Shown here one piece after another: positions 10,606 to 19,948 of a DNA stretch of 64,000 nt (the first letter of the stretch is position 1; every line of letters begins with the position of its first letter). The notes below the pieces were generated by a model. That model searched no databases and was not told where the DNA came from. It saw only the letters and a list, made by a program, of their open reading frames with translations. Position numbers and translations under genes: made by a program. The stretch is from Deltaproteobacteria bacterium HGW-Deltaproteobacteria-4 (GTDB taxonomy: Bacteria > Desulfobacterota > Desulfuromonadia > Desulfuromonadales > UBA2197), in contig PHAV01000009.1 of assembly GCA_002841765.1 (NCBI GenBank), positions 1 through 64,000 of the forward strand. The letters run 5' to 3'.

Positions 10606-11787
10606 TCACTGGCTGGGAGGCTTTAAATACTTCTCATCCGCGGCCTGCTCGACCAAGCGGTAGATTTCCGCCAGCGGCCGCTTTGTCGCTTCCGCCAGGG
10701 TGCGACAGCTCTCAAATTCAGGAGTGACCCGCAGCAACTCCTCCCCGTCAAAGATCAATTTCACCACCGCGTCGCCGCAATCCGTCATGACTACCCCGGC
10801 TTCGCGGCGCAGCTTGAGCCGTTCGCATTCGGAAAAGCGCACACCGATGGCGCTGCTTTCGCGGAGGATGAGGCGGGCGAGCTGCTTCTGCTCCGCCGGC
10901 CGGGAAACAACGGTGAGGCGCGTGCCGGGACGGTTCTTCTTCATCTGCAGCGGACTGTAACCGACATCGAGGGCACCGGCGGCGAAAAGGCGCTCGCTCA
11001 GGTAGCCGAGGAGCTCGGGGCTGGAATCGTCGAGATGGGTTTCGATCACCGTCACCTTGTCGCGCCCGTCCGTACTGGCGACGCGGCCAAGGCAGCCGCG
11101 CAGCAGATTGGGACGATCGTTGGAGTCGCGGCTGCCGACACCGTAACCGACCTGCTCCAGAGTCATGGCCGGGAAGGCACCGAAGCTGGCAACTTCAGCA
11201 ATAATCGCCGCGCCGGTCGGCGTGATGAGTTCACTGTCGCTATCGTCGGGGCGCTGTGGCCAGCCGCGCAGCAACTCCAGTGTCGCCGGCGCCGGCAGGG
11301 GATAGCGGCCGTGCGCGCTCTGCACTATCCCGGTCGCAAAGGGGAGAGCGCCGCAGACAATCCGCTCCGCGTGCAGGGCGACCAGTCCGGCAGCAACACC
11401 GACAATATCAATGACCGAATCGAGGGCGCCGACTTCGTGGAAGTGGACCTCTGCCACGGCAACGCCGTGTACCTTCCCTTCTGCCTCGGCGAGACGATGG
11501 AAGATCCGCCGCGCCAGTTCGCACACCGGTGCAGCTAAAGACGAGGTGGCGAGCATCTGATCAATGTCGCGCCAGGAACGGTGATGGTGCTCTTCGTCGA
11601 CAGCAACCAGGGCGCGGCAGCCTTCGATGCCGCAACGCTTTTCCCGCTGCCAGGCGAGACGCCAGCCATTCAGGGGGAGGCAGCGCAACTGCGCTTCGAT
11701 CTGGCCGGGTTCGACGCCGAGGTCGACGAGGAGGCCGAGAAACATATCGCCGGAGGCGCCGGAGAAGGGGTCGAGGTAAAGGATCAT
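10606..11787 (-). CDS. larC: Nickel-pincer cofactor biosynthesis protein LarC
   Basis: A 393-residue LarC-family protein (formerly DUF111). It opens with the signature ILYLDPFSGASGDMFLGLLV and carries the conserved FHEVGALDSVIDIVG block, the TPTGAAI motif and ETHLDDSSPELLGYLSERLF. LarC is the CTP-dependent cyclometallase that inserts nickel into the pyridinium-3,5-bisthiocarboxylic acid mononucleotide cofactor used by lactate racemase and other LarA-like enzymes. In some bacteria larC is split by a programmed frameshift; here it is one continuous frame. Its ATG overlaps the larB stop by 4 bp. Neither larA nor larE is in the window. Confidence 0.93.
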   Translation of the reverse strand: MILYLDPFSGASGDMFLGLLVDLGVEPGQIEAQLRCLPLNGWRLAWQREKRCGIEGCRALVAVDEEHHHRSWRDIDQMLATSSLAAPVCELARRIFHRLAEAEGKVHGVAVAEVHFHEVGALDSVIDIVGVAAGLVALHAERIVCGALPFATGIVQSAHGRYPLPAPATLELLRGWPQRPDDSDSELITPTGAAIIAEVASFGAFPAMTLEQVGYGVGSRDSNDRPNLLRGCLGRVASTDGRDKVTVIETHLDDSSPELLGYLSERLFAAGALDVGYSPLQMKKNRPGTRLTVVSRPAEQKQLARLILRESSAIGVRFSECERLKLRREAGVVMTDCGDAVVKLIFDGEELLRVTPEFESCRTLAEATKRPLAEIYRLVEQAADEKYLKPPSQ

Positions 11788-12545
11788 GCGGTGCTCTCCC
11801 CCCGGTTGATGCGGGTGGCGGCATACGCCGCGCCGAAACCGTTGTCGATATTGACGACTGTCACCCCGCCGGCGCAGGAGTTGAGCATGCCGAGGAGAGC
11901 GGCGATTCCGCCGAAGGCAGCGCCGTAACCGACCGAGGTCGGCACGGCTATGATCGGTGCCGGCACCAGACCGCCAACCACCGAGGGGAGCGCTCCCTCC
12001 ATGCCGGCGACGACGATGATCACCGCTGCCTGGCGCAACTTTTCGCTGTGAGCAAAGAGGCGGTGAATGCCGGCGACGCCGACATCGCTGAGCTCATCGA
12101 CCTGGTTGCCGAAGAGGCGAGCGGTAATCGCCGCTTCCTTCGCCACCGGAAGATCGGAGGTTCCGGCGCAAACCACCAGCACCGTCCCCCGCCCGGTCGC
12201 AACAAGCGGCTGCTGGAGGACAACAAAGGTGCGCGCCAGGGGGTCGTATTCCCCCTGCGGATAAGCCGCTTGCAGGATGCCCCCCTTCTCCGCGGAGAGG
12301 CGGGTGGACAGGACATTGCCGCCATGCGCGATCATCCGGCCGACAATGGTCAGCAATTGCTCGGAGGTCTTCCCCTCGCCGTAAACGACCTCGGGGAGGC
12401 CCTGACGCAGGGTGCGGTGATGGTCGATCATCGCCACCCCGGCATCCTCGAAAGGGAGATTGCGCAGCTGAATGAGGGCAGCGTCGACATCGCAGACGCC
12501 GGTGCTGACGGCGGTGAGAAGGTCCTTGAGCTGTTCTGGGTGCAT
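11784..12545 (-). CDS. larB: Nickel-pincer cofactor biosynthesis protein LarB
   Basis: A 253-residue protein of the AIR-carboxylase-like family. The C-terminal half holds the PurE-like core (VVCAGTSDLPVAKEAAITARLFG..DVGVAGIHRL..VVAGMEGALPSVVGGLVPAPIIAVPTSVGYG). LarB carboxylates the pyridinium ring of nicotinic acid adenine dinucleotide and cleaves the phosphoanhydride, the first step toward the nickel pincer cofactor. AGGAGTGCCGCC precedes the ATG at 12545. It is translationally coupled to larC and lies downstream of pcrA behind a palindromic repeat. Confidence 0.93.
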   Translation of the reverse strand: MHPEQLKDLLTAVSTGVCDVDAALIQLRNLPFEDAGVAMIDHHRTLRQGLPEVVYGEGKTSEQLLTIVGRMIAHGGNVLSTRLSAEKGGILQAAYPQGEYDPLARTFVVLQQPLVATGRGTVLVVCAGTSDLPVAKEAAITARLFGNQVDELSDVGVAGIHRLFAHSEKLRQAAVIIVVAGMEGALPSVVGGLVPAPIIAVPTSVGYGAAFGGIAALLGMLNSCAGGVTVVNIDNGFGAAYAATRINRGESTA

Positions 12546-12580
12546 GGCGGCACTCCTCGTTATTGCTTTTCCGGGCCACG

Positions 12581-12649
12581 CGGGCGACCCACCGGGTCAC
12601 CCCTACGGGGACAGATCAACGTTGTAGGGGCGACCCGGTGGGTCGCCCG
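12581..12649. repeat. Palindromic intergenic repeat between pcrA and larB
   Basis: Arms 12581-12606 and 12624-12649 are inverted and pair at 25 of 26 positions around an 17-nt loop. The sequence shares the frame GTAGGGGCGnCCC...GTGGGTnGCCCGC with the palindrome at 21817-21867, so the two are members of one repeat family. It could form a transcript hairpin that protects or separates parts of the operon message. Confidence 0.85.
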
Positions 12650-12658
12650 CTTATTTCC

Positions 12659-14848
12659 TCACGCCGGTTCCAGCCCCGCAAATTTAAGCAGCAGCTTCTT
12701 CGGGCCGACGGAGTTAAACCAGACCGTCACTTTGCAGCTCTCGCCGCTCCCTTCGATGCGTCGCACCACCCCGACGCCGAACTTGAGATGGCGCACCTTG
12801 CTGCCGATGCGCAGCCCTTCTTCGGCTTCAGCGACGTGACGCACCGAATCGCTGAACTCCTCGGCTTCTTCCACCGCCGGCAGCGGCTGATCGAAGAGGG
12901 AGGCGAGATTGTGCCCGGCCTGCTTGTGCAGCGGTGATTGTCGCCGCCCACGCTCGATGACGCTGATCGGGATATCGCTGAGAAAGGAGCTTGGCGGATT
13001 AAACTGGTAATCGCCAAAGACACGGCGCTTGCGGGCATGGACGAGGTAAAGCTTCTCCATCGCCCGGGTCATGCCGACGTAACAAAGGCGACGCTCCTCT
13101 TCGAGCTCTTCACGCGACTCGCTGGAGCGCGCCAGCGGGAAGAGCCCTTCTTCCATCCCGGCCATAAAGACCACCGGATATTCGAGCCCCTTGGCAGCAT
13201 GGACCGTCATCAGTGTCACCCGGTCGAGGCTGCCGTCGTAGCTGTCGAGATCGGTGACCAGGGCGACATCTTCGAGGTAATCGACCAGTGTCTTCTCCTG
13301 GGCAAAGCGCTCCTCCATGCCGGTGAGGAGCTGCTGCAGGTTGTCAAGGCGATCTTTCGCTTCTTCGCTCCGCTCGGAGAGGAGGGCCGGGCCGTAGCCG
13401 CTCTCCTCAATGATGATGCTGGTCAGCTGCGGATAAGGGAAGTCCGCCAGCTTCGTCCGGAAGGATTCGATCAGGGTGATAAAGGCCTGTACCTTGCCAC
13501 CGCTGCGGCCAAGCTCACCACGCTGCAGCGCCAATTGGCAGGCGGGAAAGAAGCCGCCGGCTTCATCCTGGAGAGCGGCGATGCGCTCCACTGTCGTTGT
13601 ACCGATCCCCCGCGCCGGGACATTGATAATCCGCCGCGCCGCCAGGGAATCGCTGGGGTTAATGAGAAGGCGCAGGTAAGCAAGGATATCCTTGATCTCC
13701 ATGCGGCTGTAGAACTTGACGCCGCCGAACATGACATAAGGAAGGCGCTCCCGCACCAGCGCTTCTTCCAGGGAGCGCGACTGGGCATTGATGCGGTAAA
13801 GAACGGCAATATCGCGGAGATGGCGGCCGGAAATCCGCAGCTTATTGATCTCGCCCGCGATAAAACGCGCCTCTTCGAGATCATCAGGGAGGGGCTCGAT
13901 GATGATCGGATCCCCGGTCGGGTTCTCCGTCCACAGGCTCTTCCCCTTGCGCCCGACATTGCGGGCGACGACCGCCCCGGCGGCAGCGAGGATGTTGCGG
14001 GTCGAACGGTAATTCTGCTCTAAACGGATGGTGACGCTGCCGGGATAATCGACTTCGAAGTTGAGGATGTTGCCAACCTCGGCCCCGCGCCAGCGGTAGA
14101 TCGACTGATCGTCGTCGCCGACGACGCAGAGGTTATGATGGCGGGCGGCGAGGAGACGGACGAGCTGATACTGGATGGAGTTGGTATCCTGGAATTCATC
14201 GACGAGCAGGTAGTGAAAACGCTCCTGCCAGCGACCGAGAATCTCGGGATGAGTTTTAAAGAGATTGACGGTGAGGAGGATGAGATCACCAAAATCGAGG
14301 GCATTGGCCTGCTTCATCCGCGCCTGATAAAGCTCGTAGACCTTGGCGACCTGCTCGCCGTAAAAGTCGCTGCGATCAAAATCCGCCGGGAGGAGGCCGC
14401 GGTTCTTGGCACTGTCGATTGCTTGTGCCGCTCCCCGCGCCTTGAGGGTGCGCTCGCTGATATTGAGCTCAGTCAGAACCTCCTTGAGGAGGCGCTCCTG
14501 ATCCTGATCGTCACAGATGGTAAAGTTGCTTTGATAGCCAAGAGCACTGATCTCGCGCCGCAGGATGCGCACGCAGGCGGCATGGAAGGTACTCACCCAG
14601 AGTTCGTCCGTCCCGACTAACTGCTGCACGCGCCGCTTCATCTCTGCTGCCGCCTTGTTGGTAAAGGTGACGGCGAGGATGCGCCAGGGCTCGACCCCCT
14701 GGACACGGATGAGGTGGGCGATGCGCTGGGTTAGGGTGCGGGTCTTCCCCGAACCGGCGCCGGCGAGGATAAGGAGCGGCCCGGCGCCGTGCAACACCGC
14801 CTGGCGCTGCTCCGGATTAAGGCCGGCGGTGAGTTCAGCAGTAGTCAT
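12659..14848 (-). CDS. pcrA: ATP-dependent DNA helicase of the PcrA/UvrD type
   Basis: A 729-residue superfamily 1A 3'-5' DNA helicase. Motifs in order: Q-motif region LNPEQRQAVLH, Walker A AGAGSGKT (residues 29-36), VTFTNKAAAEMKRR, Walker B LLVDEFQDTN, VVGDDDQSIYRWRGA, LEQNYRSTRNIL, VTLMTVHAAKGLEYPVVF and EERRLCYVGMTRAMEKLYL. The C-terminal 70 or so residues match the PcrA-type Tudor-like domain (GSKVRHLKFGVGVVRRIEGSGE). PcrA/UvrD enzymes clear stalled complexes and work in nucleotide-excision and mismatch repair. The 5' end overlaps the ClC gene by 14 bp. Confidence 0.95.
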   Translation of the reverse strand: MTTAELTAGLNPEQRQAVLHGAGPLLILAGAGSGKTRTLTQRIAHLIRVQGVEPWRILAVTFTNKAAAEMKRRVQQLVGTDELWVSTFHAACVRILRREISALGYQSNFTICDDQDQERLLKEVLTELNISERTLKARGAAQAIDSAKNRGLLPADFDRSDFYGEQVAKVYELYQARMKQANALDFGDLILLTVNLFKTHPEILGRWQERFHYLLVDEFQDTNSIQYQLVRLLAARHHNLCVVGDDDQSIYRWRGAEVGNILNFEVDYPGSVTIRLEQNYRSTRNILAAAGAVVARNVGRKGKSLWTENPTGDPIIIEPLPDDLEEARFIAGEINKLRISGRHLRDIAVLYRINAQSRSLEEALVRERLPYVMFGGVKFYSRMEIKDILAYLRLLINPSDSLAARRIINVPARGIGTTTVERIAALQDEAGGFFPACQLALQRGELGRSGGKVQAFITLIESFRTKLADFPYPQLTSIIIEESGYGPALLSERSEEAKDRLDNLQQLLTGMEERFAQEKTLVDYLEDVALVTDLDSYDGSLDRVTLMTVHAAKGLEYPVVFMAGMEEGLFPLARSSESREELEEERRLCYVGMTRAMEKLYLVHARKRRVFGDYQFNPPSSFLSDIPISVIERGRRQSPLHKQAGHNLASLFDQPLPAVEEAEEFSDSVRHVAEAEEGLRIGSKVRHLKFGVGVVRRIEGSGESCKVTVWFNSVGPKKLLLKFAGLEPA

Positions 14849-16676
14849 GTTGTCTCTCTTCCAGCGAACGGGCCATCAGCGCCCGATTATAAGCAGAGAT
14901 CATATCCCGGCGCGAGATGATGCCGACCAGGCGCTTGCCGGTGAGGTCGTCGACGACCGGCAGCTGTTCGATATTCCGATAACCGATCTTCTGCATCGCC
15001 TGATCGAGGTTGTCTTCTTCGAGCACCGTCGTCACCTCCAGGGTCGCTAACTCCTTGACGACGACGATATCCATGAGCTCCTGCTCGAAGACCACTCCCA
15101 TGAAGTCCTGCACCGAAAGGATACCGGTCAACTCGCCATCGCTATTGACCAGGGGGAAATTGGTCGACCTGGTGGTGCTGAGATATTCGGTGAACTGGCG
15201 CAGGGTCATCCCCTCAGGGATCGACTCGACGGTGGCGGTCATGGCGTCCCTGACAGTGAGGGATTTCATGATGTTCTGCTCTTTGCCGGCACGTAGATCG
15301 ATCCCGGCTCGCGCCAGATCTTCGGTCTCCAGGCTCTCCTTGTTAAACTGACGACTGATCGTGGTGCCGATCACGCAGGTGATCATGATCGGCACTATAA
15401 CATGATAGGAAGAGGTAATCTCGAAGAGGAGGAAGATCGCCGTCATCGGCGCATGCGTCGCCGCCGAGAGGAAGGCCCCCATGCCGATCAGGGCATAAGT
15501 GCCGGGGGAGGAGGCGAGATGCGGGAAGAGCGCGCGGGCGCCATGACCGAAAGTGCCGCCGATTACCGCGCCGATAAAGAGAGAGGGGGCAAAGAGACCG
15601 CCGGGGAGACCGGAACCGATGGTAACCGAAGTCGCGACCGCCTTGATCAGGACCAGCCCGACCAGCACCAGCCAAATCCCCTCGCCATGCAGGACAGCTT
15701 CGATAAATTCGTAGCCGTTACCGAAGACCTGGGGAAAGCCGACGCCGATGATCCCGACCAGCATCCCGCCCAACACCGGCTTGGCTAACATTGGCAGGCG
15801 CAGGGCGGAAAAGGCATCCTTGATGCGGAAGTGGAGCTTGATGAAAGCGGCGGCGAGACAGCCGACAATGACGCCAAGGCCGGCATACAGGAGCATATCC
15901 CAGGGGGACTGGACGATATAATCCGGAATAACAAAGGCCGGGGCATTGCCGAGGAGGGCGCGGGAAACGACAGTACTCATGCCGCTGGCGATGACGATCG
16001 AGGTAAAGCTCGACATCTCGAAAGTGGAAAGGAGAACGATCTCATGGGCAAAGAAGACCCCGGCAATCGGGGCATTGAAGGTCGCCGCCACCCCGCCGGA
16101 GACACCGCAGGCGAGCATCGTCTTCAAGCGGTCGCCACTCATGCCGAAGAACTGCCCGGTCTGGCTGCCGATCGCCCCGCCGATCTGGGCAATCGGTCCT
16201 TCCTGTCCGGCCGAACCGCCGGTGCCGATGGTGATGGCGCTGGCCATGCCGCGGGTGAGGATGGTGCGGAGCGGCACCTTGCCGCCGCCGAGATTGACCT
16301 GGGCGAGAAAACGGGAGAAGCCGAACTGGAGATCCTTTTTAAAGTAGATCCAGAAGGGAATCATCAACAGTCCGCCGACCATCGGGAAGAGGATGGCGAG
16401 GAGACGCCCTTCCCACAGCCCGGCACTGTCAAGACCAAGGAGCCGCCCCCCCTGAAGCACCACCAGCCAGTTGAAGAATTCGATGAGTCTTTGAAAGGCA
16501 TAATTGCTCAGACCGGAGAGGAGACCGATGACGACGGCAATCGTCGTCATGAAGGTATTTTCGCTGACCTTGAGGCGGCTGAGGAGGCGCAAGGCCTGGC
16601 GTTGCAGGCGCAGGAAGGTGCGGCGCGGGCGCAGCATTTGTCTCTTGAGATCGAATAAATTCGGGATATTTGTCAT
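14835..16676 (-). CDS. ClC-family chloride channel/antiporter with C-terminal CBS domains
   Basis: A 613-residue integral membrane protein. The ClC signatures are GGSAGQEGPIAQIGGAIGS (GxGxP-like anion motif with Glu), GVSGGVAATFNAPIAGVFFAHE and GSGLPGGLFAPSLFIGA. About ten or more hydrophobic segments fill residues 40-445. Two CBS domains follow (about 470-530 and 535-600), ending near GKRLVGIISRRDMISAYN. CBS pairs usually sense adenine nucleotides and gate transport. Whether it is a channel or a Cl-/H+ antiporter cannot be decided here. It overlaps pcrA by 14 bp and follows the EndoQ/UvrD fusion by 26 bp. Its presence between two helicase genes looks like operon packing without a functional link. 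Confidence 0.93.
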   Translation of the reverse strand: MTNIPNLFDLKRQMLRPRRTFLRLQRQALRLLSRLKVSENTFMTTIAVVIGLLSGLSNYAFQRLIEFFNWLVVLQGGRLLGLDSAGLWEGRLLAILFPMVGGLLMIPFWIYFKKDLQFGFSRFLAQVNLGGGKVPLRTILTRGMASAITIGTGGSAGQEGPIAQIGGAIGSQTGQFFGMSGDRLKTMLACGVSGGVAATFNAPIAGVFFAHEIVLLSTFEMSSFTSIVIASGMSTVVSRALLGNAPAFVIPDYIVQSPWDMLLYAGLGVIVGCLAAAFIKLHFRIKDAFSALRLPMLAKPVLGGMLVGIIGVGFPQVFGNGYEFIEAVLHGEGIWLVLVGLVLIKAVATSVTIGSGLPGGLFAPSLFIGAVIGGTFGHGARALFPHLASSPGTYALIGMGAFLSAATHAPMTAIFLLFEITSSYHVIVPIMITCVIGTTISRQFNKESLETEDLARAGIDLRAGKEQNIMKSLTVRDAMTATVESIPEGMTLRQFTEYLSTTRSTNFPLVNSDGELTGILSVQDFMGVVFEQELMDIVVVKELATLEVTTVLEEDNLDQAMQKIGYRNIEQLPVVDDLTGKRLVGIISRRDMISAYNRALMARSLEERQHDYC

Positions 16677-16702
16677 CGTTGCGCCTTTTTTCTGCCTGTG
16701 AC

Positions 16703-19700
16703 TTACGGCTGAAAGAGCTCCATCTGCTCCCCCGGCCGGGTGCGACGCCGGTTGGGGGCGGCTTCGACGCTGGTCAAAAAGCCGGTGGGAATTTCTTTGA
16801 GAAAGCGCGAAGGGATCGACGGACCACTGCTGCGACTGGCAGCAGTGGAGAGGATCGCCTGATTTCTGGCGCGGGTGAGACCGACGTAGAAGAGGCGGCG
16901 CTCCTCCTCGATGTCGTTGTTGCCGCTCAGGGTGGCGGGGAGGAGTCCTTCTTCGAGGCCGGGGAGAAAGACCACCGGGAATTCGAGCCCCTTGGCGGCG
17001 TGCAGAGTCAACAGCGCCACCGCCTCACTGCCGGCATCGTAGATAGTGCCGCCGGCGTTGCGCCGCAGATAGTCGGCAAAGGTATTGATGTCACGGCCAA
17101 AAGTGCCGGCAAGGTCAAGGAAGCGCCGCAGCTGCGGATCATCAACCGCGCCGGACAGGAAAGTGCGGTGCCCCTCCAGGGCCGTGGCGATGCCGAACTG
17201 GCGGGCCTGGGCGACAAAGAGGGGGACGAGATCACTGAGCTCGGCAATTTTCCGGGCGATGACGGTTGGCAATTCCAGGGTGCGGGCGATGGTGAAGAAG
17301 TCGCCGGCCAGGGGGAAGGCGGCCGCTACTTTGTCAATATCAGCAGCTGTCAGGGTGCCGAGGGAGCGCAGCAAGGCGAGACCATCGCTGATCGGGCCGT
17401 CGCCGCTTGCCATTTGCAGAAAGTGATAAAGGCCAATCAGCGACGGCGCCATATAGAAAGGGGGAACGCCGACCTGCTGGCAGGGGATGCCGCGGCGCTC
17501 CAGAGCGGTGAGGAGCGGTTCGGCCTGACGGCGCGAGCGGACAAGGATGGCGATCTCGGCAAAGGAGTGGCCGCGCCCCCCCTCCTCCCCGCCCCGTCCG
17601 CTGTAAAGGGAGAAGCTCTCGATGCCGCCGACGAGTTCTTCGATGCGGCGGACGATGAACTCCGCCTCGGCAGCGGCGCTCGGCGTCGTCGCGACTTCGA
17701 TAACACCGCTGTGACTCTCCTCTGCCTGCAGGACCAGCCCGCTCTTCTGGCGGTTGTGGCTGATCAGGGCGGCGGCGGCATCGACAATCGCCCCGGCACT
17801 GCGGTAGTTGCGAAAGAGCTGCAGCCGCGTCGTCTCCGGGGCGCGGCTGAAGTCGAAGAAGAAGCCGGGATCGCTGCCGCGAAAGCCGTAGATCGACTGG
17901 TCGGGGTCGCCAATGGCGAAGATGCGACAGGTCTCGCCAAGGCGGCGGACCAGCTCGTACTGACCGGCATCGAGATCCTGGAATTCGTCGACAAAGAGCT
18001 GCAGCACGGTTTCGCGCACCTCATCGTCAAAGTCGCTGTTGCGCTCAAGCTCCGCCAGAAAGGTCGGGATGACGCCGTCGAGATCGATGGCCCCAAGCTG
18101 CACCAGTTCGGCAAGATAACTTTGCAGATCGGGGTGCGGCAGGGCCGGAGCGTTGGCCGCCCAGGCGCTGAAGTGTTCACTGATCGCCGTCGCCAGGGTC
18201 TGGTGCTCCTGACGGCGGCGCTCCGGGAAGAGGGCGTAGAGCAGACGGAGACGCTCGGCCGGTCCGACGACCAAAAGCTGCGGCTTCTCGCGGCGCAGCC
18301 ATTCGAGACAAAAGGCGTGGAAGGTGCCGACAAAGAGATCTTCGGCGTCCCGTCCGGCCTGCGCCACCAGCCGTGCGCGCAGCTCTTCCGCCGCCCGGTT
18401 GGTGAAGGTGATCGCCCAGAGGGTCGCCGGATCGGCACCGGCCTTGAGCAGAGCCCCGAGACGTTCGACCAGAGTGTAGGTCTTGCCGGTGCCGGGGCCG
18501 GCGGCAACCAAAACGTGGCGACTGCTGCAATGGATCGCCACCTGCTGCTCCAGGTTCGGCCCGGCCGGGGCGACGGCCGCTGCGGCGGCGAGAGTGGGCA
18601 GAGGCGGCGCCACGAACGGTTCGGGGAGCGGCTTCTTCTTACGCCGCGGCCGGGGGGGATCGTCCCCGAAGAGGGAACTCTGACCGGCAAGTTTTTCAAG
18701 CTCACCTTCGGCAAAGACGCGGATGACGCCGAATTCGCCGTCATAACCGGCTTGGCGGATCACCTCACCGCGACGCATCCGTTGTACCGCTTCGCCGAGG
18801 AGGGGCGACCATTCGGCCAGCGCCGCTACCGGCGTGTGGAGAAGGAGTTCAAACTCGGCTCCAAAGCGGTTGATCGCCTGCCCGTACTGGCCCTGCGTCT
18901 CTTTGGCAGTCGATCCGAGGCCAAGGATTTCGCCAAGAATTTCCGGCAGAGGGATGAGGCTGTGAACAACCGGGGCCGTTGCGGCAAAGAGCGGCAGATC
19001 GCGGTCGGCGAGTTCGAGGACGCGGTTCTGCACGCCGATCGTCAACGGCTTGCCACAGACCGGACAGAGATTGTTGCGCTGCCGGGATTCGTGCGGGTCA
19101 AGGCAGATGTTGCAGGAACGATGACCGTCGGCGTGGTACTTCCCTTCTTCGGGAAAGAATTCGATCGTCCCGGCAAAAGTATCGCGGTGATTCGCCTTGA
19201 GGGCCGCGCGCAGGGAAAAGAAGTCGTAACCGGTGGTGAAGAGGTTGGCTTCGCGGCCGAGCTTCCCCGGGGAATGGCAGTCGGAGTTGGAGATCAGGGC
19301 AAAGCGGTCGAGGGCCGAGATCGTCCGGTTCATCGCCGGATCAGAGGAGAGACCGGTCTCCAGGGCAAAGATGTGCTCGCTGAGATCGTCGAAACATTCC
19401 TCGACCGAGTCGAAGCCGGAACGGGAACCGAACAGCGAGAACCACGGCGTCCAGATGTGGGCGGGGACGAGAAAGCCTTCCGGGGCGGCTTCGAGGACGA
19501 TTTCAAGGAGATTGCGGGAGTCGAGACCAAGGATGGGGCGGCCGTCCGATTCGATATTGCCGATAGCGGCGAGACGGGTATTGATCCGCTCGGCGGCCGC
19601 AAAGTCGGGGACATAAAGGAGATTATGGACCTTGCGGGTGGCGCCTGCGCGCTTGTAGATGGAGCTCACCTCCGCCGAAAGGAGGAAGCGCACCGGCGTC

Positions 19701-19948
19701 TGCGGCGGGCGCACGCCAGGGAGGAGTTCGGGGATGCGGCTTTCGTCGCGCAGGCGGAAAAGGCCGGGCTCGGCCGGTTCGAGCTCTTCTTTCAAGCGGC
19801 GGAACCAGCCGGGGTGGGTAAAGTCACCGGTGCCGATGATCTGAATCCCCTTGATCCGCGCCCACGCCGCCAGACCGTAAAGGTTGCTGTCGGGGCTGGT
19901 GGCCCGGGAAAAGGGCGAATGGATGTGCAGATCGGCGATGTAATTCAT
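16703..19948 (-). CDS. EndoQ-like PHP endonuclease fused to a UvrD-type helicase
   Basis: A 1081-residue two-part protein. Residues 1-410 match the EndoQ family: the PHP metal site DLHIH (6-10), GTGDFTHP (39-46), SAEVSSIYK (91-99), PAHIWTPWFSLFGSRSGFDS (162-181), ETGLSSDPAMN (197-207) and NSDCHSPGKLGREAN (221-235), plus a four-cysteine zinc motif (C279, C282, C295, C298). EndoQ cuts DNA 5' of deaminated bases such as uracil and hypoxanthine. After a charged, Pro/Ala-rich linker (about 420-465) comes an SF1 helicase with Walker A AGPGTGKT (483-490), LFVDEFQDLD, GDPDQSIYGFRG, LTLHAAKGLEFPVVFLPG and LFYVGLTRARN. The start codon overlaps the glmS stop by 1 bp (TAATG). The fusion suggests damage nicking coupled to strand displacement; this is inference. 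Confidence 0.9.
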   Translation of the reverse strand: MNYIADLHIHSPFSRATSPDSNLYGLAAWARIKGIQIIGTGDFTHPGWFRRLKEELEPAEPGLFRLRDESRIPELLPGVRPPQTPVRFLLSAEVSSIYKRAGATRKVHNLLYVPDFAAAERINTRLAAIGNIESDGRPILGLDSRNLLEIVLEAAPEGFLVPAHIWTPWFSLFGSRSGFDSVEECFDDLSEHIFALETGLSSDPAMNRTISALDRFALISNSDCHSPGKLGREANLFTTGYDFFSLRAALKANHRDTFAGTIEFFPEEGKYHADGHRSCNICLDPHESRQRNNLCPVCGKPLTIGVQNRVLELADRDLPLFAATAPVVHSLIPLPEILGEILGLGSTAKETQGQYGQAINRFGAEFELLLHTPVAALAEWSPLLGEAVQRMRRGEVIRQAGYDGEFGVIRVFAEGELEKLAGQSSLFGDDPPRPRRKKKPLPEPFVAPPLPTLAAAAAVAPAGPNLEQQVAIHCSSRHVLVAAGPGTGKTYTLVERLGALLKAGADPATLWAITFTNRAAEELRARLVAQAGRDAEDLFVGTFHAFCLEWLRREKPQLLVVGPAERLRLLYALFPERRRQEHQTLATAISEHFSAWAANAPALPHPDLQSYLAELVQLGAIDLDGVIPTFLAELERNSDFDDEVRETVLQLFVDEFQDLDAGQYELVRRLGETCRIFAIGDPDQSIYGFRGSDPGFFFDFSRAPETTRLQLFRNYRSAGAIVDAAAALISHNRQKSGLVLQAEESHSGVIEVATTPSAAAEAEFIVRRIEELVGGIESFSLYSGRGGEEGGRGHSFAEIAILVRSRRQAEPLLTALERRGIPCQQVGVPPFYMAPSLIGLYHFLQMASGDGPISDGLALLRSLGTLTAADIDKVAAAFPLAGDFFTIARTLELPTVIARKIAELSDLVPLFVAQARQFGIATALEGHRTFLSGAVDDPQLRRFLDLAGTFGRDINTFADYLRRNAGGTIYDAGSEAVALLTLHAAKGLEFPVVFLPGLEEGLLPATLSGNNDIEEERRLFYVGLTRARNQAILSTAASRSSGPSIPSRFLKEIPTGFLTSVEAAPNRRRTRPGEQMELFQP

